A DNA stretch of 64,000 bases from Vandiemenella viatica (lineage: Eukaryota; Arthropoda; Insecta; Orthoptera; Morabidae): positions 6,944,001-7,008,000 of the forward strand of contig JARYHS010006964.1 in NCBI GenBank assembly GCA_031002005.1, in the 5' to 3' direction. Below the pieces are notes generated by a model. It made no database searches. It worked only from the letters and a program-made list of their open reading frames with translations, and had not been told where the DNA came from. This document shows, in pieces, positions 1-11,281 of the stretch (positions are counted from its first letter, which is position 1; the number at the start of each line of letters is the position of its first letter). Position numbers and translations under genes: made by a program.

Positions 1-221
1 TACAACAAAATTGCTAAAATCAACAAAATAAAAGAAAATTACGGAGAAAGTGCTTAATTTTAATGTTAAATCTATCAAAACAATATTAATTAAAACATAG
101 ATTCTTTCTTCAACCAATAACACGTAGCTGATTTGAAACATTATCTGTATAATTATCAATATCAATATACTTCAAACACGGATTTTATCAATCCATCATT
201 AAAAACTTTGTCTAATACACC

Positions 222-222
222 T

Positions 223-274
<52 letters not shown>
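222..274. repeat. (CA)n(TA)n compound microsatellite
   Basis: About ten CA units run directly into about seventeen AT units. It is a simple repeat, and the short open frame across it is low-complexity and not a gene. Confidence 0.95.
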
Positions 275-277
<3 letters not shown>

Positions 278-1329
278 CATCGACTTCCTTCTTAATTAAA
301 AAAGACATCATTATTTGATTATCTTACAGGTACATCTGAAAATCTCAGTTGGAGATACTGACATTAAGAAAAACACATGATGACTACTGCATAATATAGC
401 GGTAATGGAAATGCCAGCACTAGACAAGAAAATCAAAAAGTAGTACTCCGTTCATATAGAAATATTATGCATGAGAGAAAATATAAGGGTATTGTAATCG
501 GAAAAAACTTACTGCATTTCGCCTTATAGTATAGGTGTTTAAATACAAGGGTGGTCAGATAGAATATCCGAAACAGAGAGATCCTGTAGCCAGTGAGTGG
601 AAGCAATGGCATAATTACTTACTGCTTATCTTGTCTGTCAAACACTCCACTCCAGTTCTGTGCTCCTGAGTATGTGGTATAAATTCTAAACCGTAATCTT
701 ATGGTAGTCAAATAAATTTCTGAGGTACCTGCATTACTTCTTTCTTTAACAAATAAGTTTAATTATTAAGGGAAATTTACTGAAACAGAATAAACAAAGT
801 GGGAAATTATAACTGGAAGATTATATGTTTTAGCTACAGTACATCAAATGCTCATGTTGCAGTATTGCCCTGTTCAGTCCACGGCGTATTGCCTCACCGC
901 ACCAGTAACATATAATCAGGGCCGTTGTTAAGGGGGTGGGGGGGAATAAGCGGGTCAAATGTACCCGGGCGCATCAACTGAGGGGAGCCCCGACCACCAG
1001 GTTGTACCCGAAATTCCTAGCGCCAGCCTTGCATATTACGTCTCTCACTGTGTGCTTTTCGACTCGTGGCTGGAACACAATTTCTTTCGGCAGCACGTGT
1101 GTTCTAAACATTCAAAATATCAAAGTTTTAAATAATTTTGTAACCACAATACAAAGGTACCCTTTCCAACTTAATATTCAAACCATATGCTCTGAATGAA
1201 CATTATTTTAAACAATAGTTTCACATTAAAGCAAAAATAATGTGTCTCTTGCGTCTTTTGCCTCTCAACTTTACTTTTTCACCTTACTTCCTGGTATTAT
1301 GTGGCCTGTGGAAGCAAAAAGTAGAGATG
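275..1329. other. Unassigned AT-rich stretch
   Basis: I see no gene here. A G-rich patch at about 930-947 follows the string CAGGGCCG at 917, which resembles the end of a hAT-type DNA element, but no partner end was found. Confidence 0.5.
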
Positions 1330-3250
1330 ATGAATTTAGTGAGGGGGTGAGAAGGATAGTTGGGAATTGATGACAGGTCATACGCAATATATGGTTAAGA
1401 GGATGAAGAAGCCAGACACCCCCGAAATTTCGGGGATAAATAGGTATAACCTATTGAAAAAGTTAAATGGGGAAGAGCCTTTAGCAGATGTAGGAATCGG
1501 TAAGGTGCAGCAGGCATTTAGGAATCCAGGCGTGGATCGAAAAAATGGAACAAAAGATTCTGCTGCTAGGTGGTAGCCAATGAAGAGGAGTAGGCTGTCT
1601 TCTGCGGGATAAGTTAGGCACAGGCTACCAGCTCACAAGCTTTTTTCAAACCAAGAACAATATTAGGGCAGGTAGTGTATGATCATTTTGTATGGATTTC
1701 ACTAGGGAGGATAGGTTAGTGATAGTGGGACGTTCAGGCAATATTATTGAGGGTGACCTACATAAGATAGTAAAGGATGACCAGCATACTAGGGTGGCAC
1801 TCATGTTGGTTTTAAGTCGCCATGAACAGCCAGTGTTGAACCATGTTGTGAGGTGTGTAAATGTGGAAAGAGAGGTGCTACTTGGCAAAGACATTAGTTC
1901 TGTGTTGGGAGTTGTGCCTGTGAATACCATTGGAAGGTGGGGTTTCACTAGGCATGGAAGGGGCAAGAGGGTACTTCCTGAGTTGTTAACAAAAGCAGTA
2001 AAGTGATCCATTTCCATTGATGATGGGATCAAGACTGTGCCTTTTGTTAGACCCACAATGGTAAAAATCACAGATGTAAAAGAAATAGATGAAATTGCTG
2101 AAACAAAAATTAATTGGGGTAAAACTGAGAACGAGGAGGTAAATGCTAAAAATATACAGCCAGTAATAAGAGTGTTATTGGTGAACTGTAGCAGTATAAT
2201 GAACAAAGTAATCGAATTTTCAAACTTAATAGAAATACTCGATCTACATGTAATAATAAGGGTAGAGAGTTGGTTAAAAGAAGAAGTACTAAACAGTGAG
2301 GTTTTTCCCGATAGTTAAACAGTGTATCGCAGAGATAGATGAGCAATTTTGGAGGAGTTTTCATACTAGTTAGCAAAACCTACCACAGTTCACTGGTGTT
2401 CATAGATCATGACCATGAGTTACTTGGGGTACATTTCTGAGGTAGTAAAAAAAAAAAAGATCAGGGTGTTGGCCTCTTACCGCAGTGGAAGAGCGGCAAA
2501 TGAACATAAGGGCACTTGTGGAGAAAGTAAATTCTTACTCAGATTTCAGAGGTGAGATTAGAATAGTCATTATGCAGGGATTTAAATTTACCAGGTGTAA
2601 ACTGGGTAGGAAATAAGATTAATATCACAAGGGAACAGAGATTTCCAAATACCTTAAGAAGGGAAGGAGGATTTACACAAGTGGTAGAGCAACACACTAG
2701 GGGACAAAATATTTTGGATACTATATTCCTAATAAAACCTGATGATAACCTTGTAGGGTGTCAGGTAATTCGAAGGAATAAGTGATCATGAAGCAGTTCT
2801 GATGGATATTATAGGATTCAGTGAACCAGCAGCCAAAATTTATGGGGGAAATAGGTACAAAAATAAAAGGCACAAATATCAGATTTGAAAAGATATTTCA
2901 GAGAACGTTTCTGCAAACTGGAAGGAAGGCACAAGTACAGTAGCCCAGGTGGAAGAGCTAAGGTGATAATAAGAAAGGGGTAAGAAACTTTATTCCACAA
3001 AAGAAAAGAAAAAAAGTGGGGAACCTGTGAACTATAACATGAAGGTGAGGTGGTTAAAGACGTTGGTGAGAAGAGAACATAACAAAGTTAAGAGACAGCA
3101 GGGCAGTAGGGAATAATTAAAACCACTAAACAAGGACTTAATAATAGCTGAGGAAGTGGATAAAGATGGGTTTATGAAGAGTATTGTCCGGGTAGCTATT
3201 GAGACCACTGCAATTTATTATTCTAATGAATAATTGTGTTGATTGTTTAC
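1330..3250 (+). pseudogene. LINE (CR1/Jockey-like) 5' half: ORF1-like and endonuclease remnants
   Basis: Broken coding frames of a non-LTR retrotransposon. At 1692-2006 a frame containing DRLVIVGRSGNI recalls the esterase-like ORF1 segment of CR1-type elements. From about 2160 the apurinic endonuclease starts with RVLLVNCSSIMNK and passes through ESWLKEEV. After frameshifts a GGGVFI-like strand, a DLNLPGVNW-like strand and a final SDHE (about 2785) can be read across frames. The core reverse-transcriptase domain that should follow is missing. The downstream part of the same family resumes at 3806 after an inverted insertion. Several frameshifts and stops make it non-functional. Family assignment is inferred from motif style only. 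Confidence 0.7.
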
Positions 3251-3264
3251 TATCAGAAATTAGA

Positions 3265-3805
3265 TTGTTCTTTTTTTAATTTAATTTAATTGCAATGGAG
3301 CACACGCTCCGGTGGCAATTTCCCTACACACCCATCTTCCCCCTATCCTGCACCTACCTACATTTGCCACTCTACAAATTTTATCTTTAAATTCCTTCAA
3401 AGTTTTCGGTAAATTATTCATCATTTCTCTTGGTAACTCATTCCAATCCCTGACACCCTTACCTAAAAAAGAGAATCTTCCCACACCCTTGTGCCTGAAA
3501 TCGAGTGCGAGCTTTTGGTCATGTTCATCTTTTCCCTTCCATGCACTACTTTTCATACCTATTGCAATATCTTTCCATGCCTCATCGCCAGTATATGCCC
3601 TGTACACTCCCATGACCCTCCTCATCCTCCTCCTGTCTTGCAATGAATCCCATTCCAGCTCCTTTATCATATCCGTCACTGATTGCATTCTGCGATAATT
3701 TCCAGAAACAAATCTAGCAGCCCTTCTTTGCACCATCTCCAAATCCTGTATTTGATACGTAAAATGAGGGTCCCATACTACACTACCATATTCGAGCAAT
3801 GGTCT
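3265..3805 (-). mobile_element. 5'-truncated LINE 3' end, inserted in reverse inside a copy of its own family
   Basis: A minus-strand frame of 172 codons (3799-3281) reads LEYGSVVWDPH, then VQRRAARFVSGNYRR, then GVGRFSFLGKGVRDWNELP and LKEFKDKICR. This is the C-terminal thumb and tail region of a CR1/Jockey-type reverse transcriptase. The 3' end is a short TTAAA-type microsatellite at 3274-3290, the same tail seen on other copies in the window (19.7 kb, 27.8 kb, 47.9 kb). The frame is open to its stop, so this copy is younger than the host LINE around it. The N-terminal part is absent, as in typical 5' truncation. Confidence 0.85.
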
Positions 3806-4689
3806 GCAGATGACATAATGCTATATAAAAGGATCAAAACGGTTTAGCATTATAAACAGTTGCAAGGGTGATCTGAACAGGATATACAGGTGGGTTCGTA
3901 AACATGGGATGAAGATAAATGCAAAGAACAGGTCAGCTTATTTGATATACTAGATAACAAAAAACTATACTTTTGTTAATTATGATAAGTTGGGGAAAGA
4001 TTGCTTATTGAATTCTTGAAATGTAAATATCTTGGCATTACATTTTATAACAAGCTTAACTTGGCACGACACATTAGACAGGTGGTAGGAAATGGTTTTA
4101 AAATTCTGCACTTGTTGGAGAGAGTGATGAGGGGATGTACGAGAGAAGTAAAGGAATTGGGTTACAAAACATTGGTCAGACCATTGCTTGAATATGGTAA
4201 TGTAGTATGGGACCCACATTCCGACTATCAAATACAGGAGTGGGAGAAGGTGCAAAGAAGGGCTGCCTAGATTAGTTTCTGGAAATTATCGCCGAACGCA
4301 ATCAGTAACAAATATGATTAAAGAGCTGGAATGGGATTCATTGTAAGACAGAAGGTGGGTGAAGAGGGTCATGGGAGTTGTACAAGGCGTATATTGGTGG
4401 TGAGGCATGGAAAGATATTGGTGTACGAATTTATAGTAATGCATGGAAGGTAAAAGATTACCTTGACCACAAGCTGGCTCTCGATTTCAGGCTCAAGGGT
4501 GTAAGAATATTATCTCTTTTAGGTAAGGTTGTCAGGGATTTGAATAAGTTAACAAGAAAAATGATGAATAATTTGCTAAAAACCTTGAAAGAATTTAAAG
4601 TTAATATTTGTAAAGGGAAAATGTAGGTGGCTGCAGAATAGGTGGAAGATGGGTGTTTAGGGAAACTAGCCACAGGAGCGTGTGCTCCA
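3806..4689 (+). pseudogene. LINE reverse transcriptase C-terminal half (same family)
   Basis: The sequence resumes in the plus strand with ADDIMLYKRI at about 3807, the catalytic ADD box of reverse transcriptase. It runs on to RPLLEYGNVVWDPH (about 4180), VQRRAA (about 4250), EAWKDI (about 4405) and the 3' end near GTGCTCCA at 4682. Comparison with the copy at 3281-3799 shows frameshifts and stops. The 3' terminus is split by a hAT MITE (4690-5043), and a short stub of the LINE tail continues at 5052-5075. Confidence 0.75.
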
Positions 4690-5043
4690 CAGTGGCGTAG
4701 CTAAGTCAACGAGGGCCCCAAAATTTTATTTGGATACTCAGGCCAGATGGGCGACCTTTTTTTGCTTTGTGTTGCTGGAAGGGGCTCCCTGAGCTGAGAC
4801 TGGGTGTCCCTGAGTTGTGCTTGGGGGCCCCCAGAGCATTGAGGGCCCTTTGTGAGGGGTTACCTGTGTCTTAGGGACCCCCTTAGACGACGGTAGAGAT
4901 AAAAAAAGGTCGCCAGTTTGCCGTGAAGGCCCGTGGGCCCTCTGAAACTGCGCTTGGGGCCCCCAGAGGTGCGCTTGGGGGCCCCCTAAGAGTAGGGGCC
5001 CAGTTGCAATGCACCGCCTCGCCCTGTAGTAACTACACCCCTG
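4690..5043. mobile_element. hAT-type MITE with 8-bp target-site duplication
   Basis: A 354-bp insertion that begins CAGTGGCGTAGCTA and ends TAGTAACTACACCCCTG, an imperfect inverted terminal repeat. It is flanked by GTGCTCCA at 4682-4689 and again at 5044-5051. An 8-bp duplication and a CAG start are hallmarks of the hAT superfamily. The interior is rich in GGGGCCCC-like blocks and codes for nothing. It interrupts the 3' end of the LINE. A truncated relative lies at 23394-23590. Confidence 0.9.
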
Positions 5044-5075
5044 GTGCTCCATTACAATTTAATAATATATAAAAA

Positions 5076-5690
5076 AATATTAAAGACCACGAAAACCAGT
5101 TTTTTTTTCAAATATCTGGCTTCCTTCACTCTAAATGTATTGTTGAGTTATTAGAACAGCTGTAGAGCATAACATTTTCTACAAATTTCGGTATAGGCAA
5201 TAGTTGATTGATGTAACTCTTCTTGAGATAGAGCTTGGGATAGTAGGGAGCGCTTAGACGCATGGACGATGACGCTACAGTGCGATATGATAACTGCAAA
5301 ATCCAATAGACATTATTATTTATAATGTTAACTCTTTATTAATAATGTTGTAATTATGAATAAACTGTAAGTATTTACTAATTAATAAATTGTATTTATG
5401 GATATTATATAGTATTGTTTATGAATAATACATTCATTTAATTATATTAATAACATATTTAAATTAAATAATTTAAATAGTTTGTTATTATATTTTTAGT
5501 TCCCAATCTATTAAGATTCAAGTTTTAAAGTAAAAAGAGCTGTAGGCCTTTCAAGATCTTACGAATTGTTTTTTGGATGAAACAATGATTGTTTGAATCA
5601 ACCATGATAATTTTTTTATCAAACCGATGTAATAAAAAAATATTATGAATGTTTATTGAGAAGTTAAAAACAGGTAACAACGCTAAAAAA
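5076..5690. other. Unassigned AT-rich stretch
   Basis: Very AT-rich with no coding frame or repeat structure that I recognise. It may be the interior of the hAT element whose transposase remnant follows. Confidence 0.5.
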
Positions 5691-5699
5691 CAATCCGAA

Positions 5700-6070
5700 G
5701 ATGATGCTGTTGTTCGAAACAGCTATTGCAAAATCTAAACAAAAGACTATCTACATCATAGGAGAAGATATCCTTTTTATAGTTCTTTTATTAGTATGTT
5801 TATTCGATTGTGAATAGTGTTGTTACAGACGCCTCCAATCACGGCGGTGCAAAAAAAATTTCTGTTGATGGTAAGATTTTACAGGCCAACTACAAATTCA
5901 GATACATGAGTTTTATGAAGACGGGAATGAAGCTCTATCAACCACGTGTAAAAATTTAGTGACGCAATTGAAGGAGTCCAGTATTGACAGTAAACATATT
6001 ACTAGTTACAATGCAGACAACGCAGATGTGAACTATAGTTGCCGTTTTTCTAGTTACTGCACGATAATAA
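5700..6070 (+). pseudogene. hAT-family transposase remnant
   Basis: Across two frames the strings TDASNHGG (about 5826) and then STTCKNLVTQLK and SYNADNADVNY (about 5940-6036) can be read. The spaced order TDxSNH...ADNAxVNYG is characteristic of a group of hAT-like transposases with zinc-finger N termini. Frameshifts and early stops show it is dead, and a TIR element is inserted just downstream at 6092. No complete element ends were found around it. The assignment rests on motif recognition. Confidence 0.55.
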
Positions 6071-6091
6071 TATCCAAATTATATCAGTGGG

Positions 6092-6489
6092 GTGTACTGC
6101 ACATGGAGGAAGGAAATAGATGGAGACGACGCAAGAGACCTTCACCACGCATTGAAGTGAAGCAGGGTGGAGGAGGAGTGGGGGGCATGGCCGGAGTGGA
6201 GGGGGCATGGCCGCTTCCATACAGACACGGGGAATATGTACAAAAACCTCAAGGGGACTCTAGGATAGAGGAGACGCCGCAATCTGGCGATGGATTATTA
6301 TGTAACTCGATATGACAAATCGAAAATAAAGAATAACATTTTTCGATATCTTGCTTAGTTTTCGGGATATACTGGGAACATCGCAATTGTTTGGAAGCGC
6401 ATTATCGCCGCTGCCGCCATTGCGCATGCTTCACCAATTTAACCTCACTTCTCCTCCATATATTTCCTTCCTCCATGGTACTGCACACA
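6092..6489. mobile_element. Short non-coding TIR element (MITE-like)
   Basis: The left end contains ATGGAGGAAGGAAATAGATG at 6103. The right end, read on the minus strand from 6489, contains the same block with one difference (ATGGAGGAAGGAAATATATG). The ends therefore form an inverted repeat of about 35 bp around 398 bp. No transposase is encoded and I could not define a target-site duplication, so the superfamily is open. Confidence 0.65.
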
Positions 6490-7703
6490 TTTTGCATAAG
6501 AGTTTACAATACGGTCTGGGTATGAATGAATTTGAATGGAGAATTTCATCCCGAAAATGCATTGTCATTTCTCATACTATGCGAAACGAGATCAGGCTTT
6601 AAAACAATTTTATGAGAGGCATGAATCTGATTATTTTCTCTCATGACATCAATATCGGTTTCAAACGCCGCAACTGAAAGGAACTTTTTTAAAGCTAATA
6701 TAATTTGGTTTAAGAGCTGGAATAATCACACCAGCATGACAAAGCAGAGATACAAATTAACTTATTAAAAAATCTATCATAAAAGAAATGAAAATCTAAC
6801 ACTAAAAGTAATTTTAATAAAAAAAAAAATAACTACGGTATACTTATTAACAGACTAAATAAATACTAAAAATTCAGCTTTAAAATACATTATTTTCATA
6901 ATATTTGGTAAACAGACTGACTGTTAAAATAATGTTCAGTAACAAGATTCATAGGCTCATATCAGATGATGAACGGATACCTGTAGAAGTTACCTCTGTC
7001 CCCTGTAAATTATAAAAATAAAATGAATTATATAAAATCCTATTTGGAGGATTGTCCCGATTTGACGCTCCGAATCCCGGTTTGTTTTACCTTCCATCTC
7101 GAATTTTAACAACCTGGACCTAGCAACACTACACTCAAACATAACCCAATCTCGCCCACTGTTTAAGGGTTCTGTCTTTTATACATTTCCTATGCGAATG
7201 GCTGGGGTTATTTTGTGAAACTTTATAGACGTTTCTAATTGGGTGATTAACATTATTGCAGGAATAAATAGGTCCTTAGGGCTACACCGGGGATTAGTCG
7301 CCCCAATACTTACCGCAAATGGAGCGACCGACGTGAAATATGATTCGCAGGATTATGAAACTGAGATCTGTTTCAACATTAACAAGTCCTAACTGGAATA
7401 ACTTAAAAGCTGTTCAATCTATTTTAACGGTATATTCACAGTAAAAAAACCTCATATTCTAGATTAAGGAAATTAGAAAAAAATAAGATGTGCCTAAGAG
7501 TCTGCCGTATGTCAAATAACTCTGCCTGATATGTCGCCAGGGCAGGGAATGATAATATGGATGTAATATCAACTTTTTAAAGTCATGATTCACCAGCAGA
7601 GACTAAATAATTTAGCTATAGTATCAATTGATCATGATAACGTAGACAGCTTGGATATAAAAAAAGTTAGTAACTTATTTGGCAAACATAAATGCAAAGA
7701 GAG
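6490..7703. other. Unassigned intergenic stretch
   Basis: No gene, RNA or element could be recognised. The sequence is AT-rich with a few GC-richer patches near 7050 and 7270. Confidence 0.5.
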
Positions 7704-7910
7704 TTCCCCGCTAGTCAACAGATGGCACTGCTGCATGGTTTGACGCTCACTGTGGTTTCTCCACTGGCCAACAGATGGAACTGTCTGTCGCTCGACTCCT
7801 TGTAGTCCCCACTCTATCCGACCAATGGGACTGCCTGTTTGGCTCGACGCTTCTTGTCGTTTCCCCTGTGGCCTGCAGATAGGGAACGCCTGTGTTGCTC
7901 GACCCCAGGA
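7704..7910. repeat. Four degenerate 50-55 bp tandem repeats
   Basis: Four consecutive units share a TCCCC start, a segment like CCAACAGATGGNACTG, and a GCTCGAC segment about 30 bp later. They begin near 7704, 7757, 7806 and 7860. The block is GC-richer than its surroundings. The overlapping open frames on the minus strand are by-products of the repeat. Confidence 0.65.
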
Positions 7911-9331
7911 GCAAAGAAAAGAGAGACGACCACGTACGGGACCTTCTCCATACAACTAAGTGACGCCGCGTGATGAGAGCGGTAGGGTGGGAAGGTCGCC
8001 ATATTGGTCGGGCCAAGAAACACAGGGAATGTATATGGAACGTAAAAATTTCTTCGTGTTTAATCATCGCATTACTAAAGATGAAGTCTTACATTTATAA
8101 ATACCCTAATTGTTATTATTTAAAAACATTAGAATAGGCTATTTGACAGTATTCAAAATATATTACAAATTGTAGTCATTCGCGTAAATTAATGCTTAAG
8201 GAAGCTATTTTTGTTAAATTTGAAAAGAAAGATGGATTGTTTTTAATTAAAAAAACTGAAATATAAATCAAATTTTTCTTGCCTCTTGTAAGGTGACCGA
8301 AAACGTTCTGGGATTGGAGATCGCTTTAGTGACGTTACTTGCCGGTAGGCGCTATGGCTGCGAATGGAGTGTTTCCCGCTACCCAAGTTTTCAACTATTT
8401 GTTACTGGTTATCACTTCTTAATAATGAGATTTTGTGTTGAATATAAAATAAAGAACAATTTGTAGAAGCCTGCCGTGGAAAAATCATTTGTGAGGCTAG
8501 CTATAGAAACAACCCCTGACTTTTATTCTACCGAGCTTGAAAATGTAAAAAGTTTAGATTGAGAATCATTTATACTCGTATTTAAACTGGAAGTTAGATA
8601 TTAACAGAAATCCTTCATAAGAATGACTGCAATTTCAAATTAAGTTAGTTGTTATAGCAAATATTTTAGAGAAAAATGAAAGTACAGTATAAGGTAAGCA
8701 CAACAGTTAAATAACTGGATGTTATGGACAATATTTCTTAACTGCGGATAAATAATTATAGATAAATAATTATTTTTTCCAATGAAACCAAATTTATTGT
8801 TTATTTATTTTACCGACCGCGTTCACTTCAACACAAGTAGAAACTGTGATGTTTAAGTGTTCACTTTTAATGAGAAGAAAAGTAACGGTGCCACGGTGTA
8901 CAGGTAGCTGTAGGGTGAAAGAATGCTATAGGAATTTGAAGATCCTGAATTCGAACCTTGATTAGGATAACATTTTTTTCGTGTGTACATTTTTTTTGCC
9001 ATTTTTTGTTTCACAGAATCTTTTTTTTATTAGAAGAAGTATAAAACGTCATGCAACCGTTTGAAACATATATTGCTGTCATACAAGAAAACTTTTATAA
9101 AAAGATAACCTCCTGCTTTTAATTTTGAAACATACCAGACATACATCATCATTGCAACAAAAATAAGTGCTCAGCGGTGAATAATAGGATATATTTTAAC
9201 AATTACATTGCACGCTAAATTCGCAACAATTCTGGAACGCTTTGAATACTTTTTGTTGGAATTTTAAAGTGACGATAGAACTGTATGTTGCCTTTTTGAC
9301 ATAAATGTATCTATTTAAGCGGTATTTACAT
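7911..9331. other. Unassigned AT-rich stretch
   Basis: No coding frame or element recognised. Confidence 0.5.
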
Positions 9332-9630
9332 TTAACCATTTGATTGCTCTAGACGTTTTAACGCGCGTGGCTACTACTGCATCCAGTTGCTCCAGACGTG
9401 TATACACGCGCCGCCTTGCCGCTCTGTCTGTGCTCTGGACGTGTTAACAAGTCGGGCCACTCGGGTCCCTGTGTGCTCTGGACGTTTTAACGCGCTAGCC
9501 TCTTAGCGGCCTGATCATGTAGCCATATTTCCACCCAAGGTTGTTAGTTGTTTTCCTCATTCGGCCCTTGAGTGTTGGCAGCTGCGATCTAATTTGTGTT
9601 GCTCTTTTCCTTTTAGTTTTCGCCAAGAAA

Positions 9631-9789
9631 ATGGCACGGCGTCGTGTTTGTACAGTGGAAGAAATCATGGAGATTCTTACGAGAAGCGACAGTGAATATG
9701 ATCTCTTTGATATGGATGACAGTGATGCCCCTTCGACAGGATCTCGAAGTAATATTCCTAAGCCGTGTACGTCAGCTAGTGGAAAATGA
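9631..9789 (+). pseudogene. piggyBac-like transposase, N-terminal fragment
   Basis: The frame starts at an ATG in an AAAATGGC context and encodes 52 residues, beginning MARRRVCTVEEIMEILTRSD and then rich in Asp, Ser and Pro. Basic start, then acidic low-complexity tail, is the usual N-terminus of piggyBac-derived proteins (PGBD4-like). It ends at a stop at 9787 before any catalytic domain. Position inside TTAA-bounded termini supports the call. It cannot be an active transposase because the DDD core is absent. Confidence 0.6.
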
Positions 9790-10163
9790 CAAATTGTCTC
9801 CACAAGAGGTGAAAATTCTTCAGAATGGGTGAAATGTGTGGAAAAAGAGAATGCTTTAATGACACGTTTGACCACATGTTCTTGACGATTAAGCTGCAGG
9901 ACACAAGTGTGGATTAGGTTAACAATCCACCAGTTTGTTATTTTTCCTGATATTTCTAACAGAATATCATATGATACCTATTGCTGATAAAACCAACAGA
10001 TACGCGAGAATCAATTCACACTATATTTTCACTATGAAGTGGTTTAAAATTACAGTAGTTCTTTTTCCAAATTCTCGAACACTGCATTTTAAATGCCCAC
10101 GCTCTTCACCGAGTAGTAACCGGACGAAAAATGCCAGTTGCAAAGTTTCATCTGTCTCAGGTA

Positions 10164-10493
10164 AGGGGGCATCCATAAATTTAAATTAAGTGAGGTATTT
10201 TTTCAGGATTTCCGGATCCCCCCCCCGTCTTGTAAGATCAGATCGTGAACCCCCCCCCCCTCCCTAGAAATCGCCCTCGCAACTTTTTTAGACCTTTTTT
10301 GTTAGGTTTCAACCTTCCAAAGCTGCACTTTTCGAGAAAATACATCGACTTTCACGTCATTTGTAGACTTTTTTGGCTCTACAGTCCAAAAATCTCACGT
10401 GAGATTTCCGTTGACCCCCTCTCCCCCTTGGTAATATTCCGCCGGACACTCCCCCCCCCCCATATCACCTCACGTAATTTATGGACGTCCCCT
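10164..10493. mobile_element. TA-target MITE nested in the piggyBac-like element
   Basis: A 330-bp non-coding element. The left end reads AGGGGGCATCCATAAATT and the right end, on the minus strand, AGGGGACGTCCATAAATT. Both ends are flanked by TA (10162-10163 and 10494-10495). The interior contains long C-runs (10219-10226, 10248-10260, 10451-10461). TA duplication suggests mobilisation by a Tc1/mariner-type transposase, but this is inference. Confidence 0.75.
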
Positions 10494-10528
10494 TAGAGAA
10501 GTTGTTGAAGCATATACCATAGAACAGA

Positions 10529-10755
10529 ATGAACCTAGCAATTAAAGACGCTCTGATAAAGAATATCGTCAAGGATTTACTGGGAGACATTTCCCAAATT
10601 TCATTCATATCGCAAATTCAAAGAAGAGCACGCCAATGCATAAATGCGCTGTATGTTCGAAACAGAAAGTGCGTCGAGAAACCAATGCAGAACATGTAAT
10701 GTATCACTGTGTGTTGTACCATTTTTCAAGGTTTATCACACAAAAAGAATTACTA
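10529..10755 (+). pseudogene. piggyBac-like transposase, C-terminal zinc-ribbon fragment
   Basis: Read across a frameshift, this stretch gives GRHFPNFI, then HKCAVCSKQKVRRET, then CNVSLCVVP-like residues. That order (GRHFP, CxxC with basic residues, then CxxCxxxLC) matches the C-terminal cysteine-rich domain of PGBD4-like transposases. The frame is interrupted, and it is separated from the N-terminal piece by an internal deletion and a nested MITE. Confidence 0.65.
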
Positions 10756-10821
10756 ACCATGGGTAACTGCAGAGTAATAATTATATTACATTTATACGCC
10801 TCTAAAACTAAATAAAATACA

Positions 10822-10844
10822 ATATATATATATATATATATATT
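10822..10844. repeat. (AT)n microsatellite
   Basis: About eleven AT dinucleotides within the piggyBac-like element. Confidence 0.9.
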
Positions 10845-11281
10845 TATTTAACTACGCCAATGGCGGTCCATAGCCCGAGTCAAAAAGAAGGCTGGTAAAC
10901 ATGTGCAGAATTTGTGAAAGGTATTCGAAAAGGTAATCTCCAGATAAATTACTATGCTCACAAACTAAAAATATTTCAGTTGCTGTAATATCTATTTAGT
11001 ATAGATGTAGTACCGGCATGTTTGCTTACGCAGACATTCACTTTTAGAGGAGCTTTAAATTGAATAACTTTAGATAATATAGTAACATCATTTATTTTGT
11101 ACCTGGGGTTTCAAATCGCAGAGCGACAGAAGAAGAACGTCACACACAAAGCTCCAGACATATTCAGTACACAGCGGTCCGGTCGAACGCGGCATTCCAG
11201 GGCAGGTAAACAGCTTAGGCCTAAACAAAGCAGCACTCAGCGAGAGCTCGGCCGGGCAAACCGTAGCAGTTAAAGGGTTAA

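Larger units (their letters stand above)
9336..11277 (+). mobile_element. Internally deleted piggyBac-like transposon
   Basis: A 1942-bp element flanked by TTAA at 9332-9335 and 11278-11281, the target site of the piggyBac superfamily. The termini are inverted: CCATTTGATTGCT on the left, CCCTTTAACTGCT on the right read from the minus strand. It keeps an N-terminal transposase exon-like frame (9631-9789) and a cysteine-rich C-terminal piece (about 10529-10750). The catalytic core is gone. Four subterminal repeats of the form TGCTCTRGACGTNTTAAC lie at 9343-9500. A TA-type MITE is nested at 10164-10493. Confidence 0.88.

Noticed and set aside
3312..3698. 128-codon plus-strand frame
   Set aside because: Antisense of the LINE reverse-transcriptase frame, which has the recognisable motifs.
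9541..9630. Hydrophobic N-terminal extension as a signal peptide of the piggyBac fragment
   Set aside because: The ATG at 9631 begins the recognisable MARRR start; the upstream part is more likely 5' untranslated sequence.
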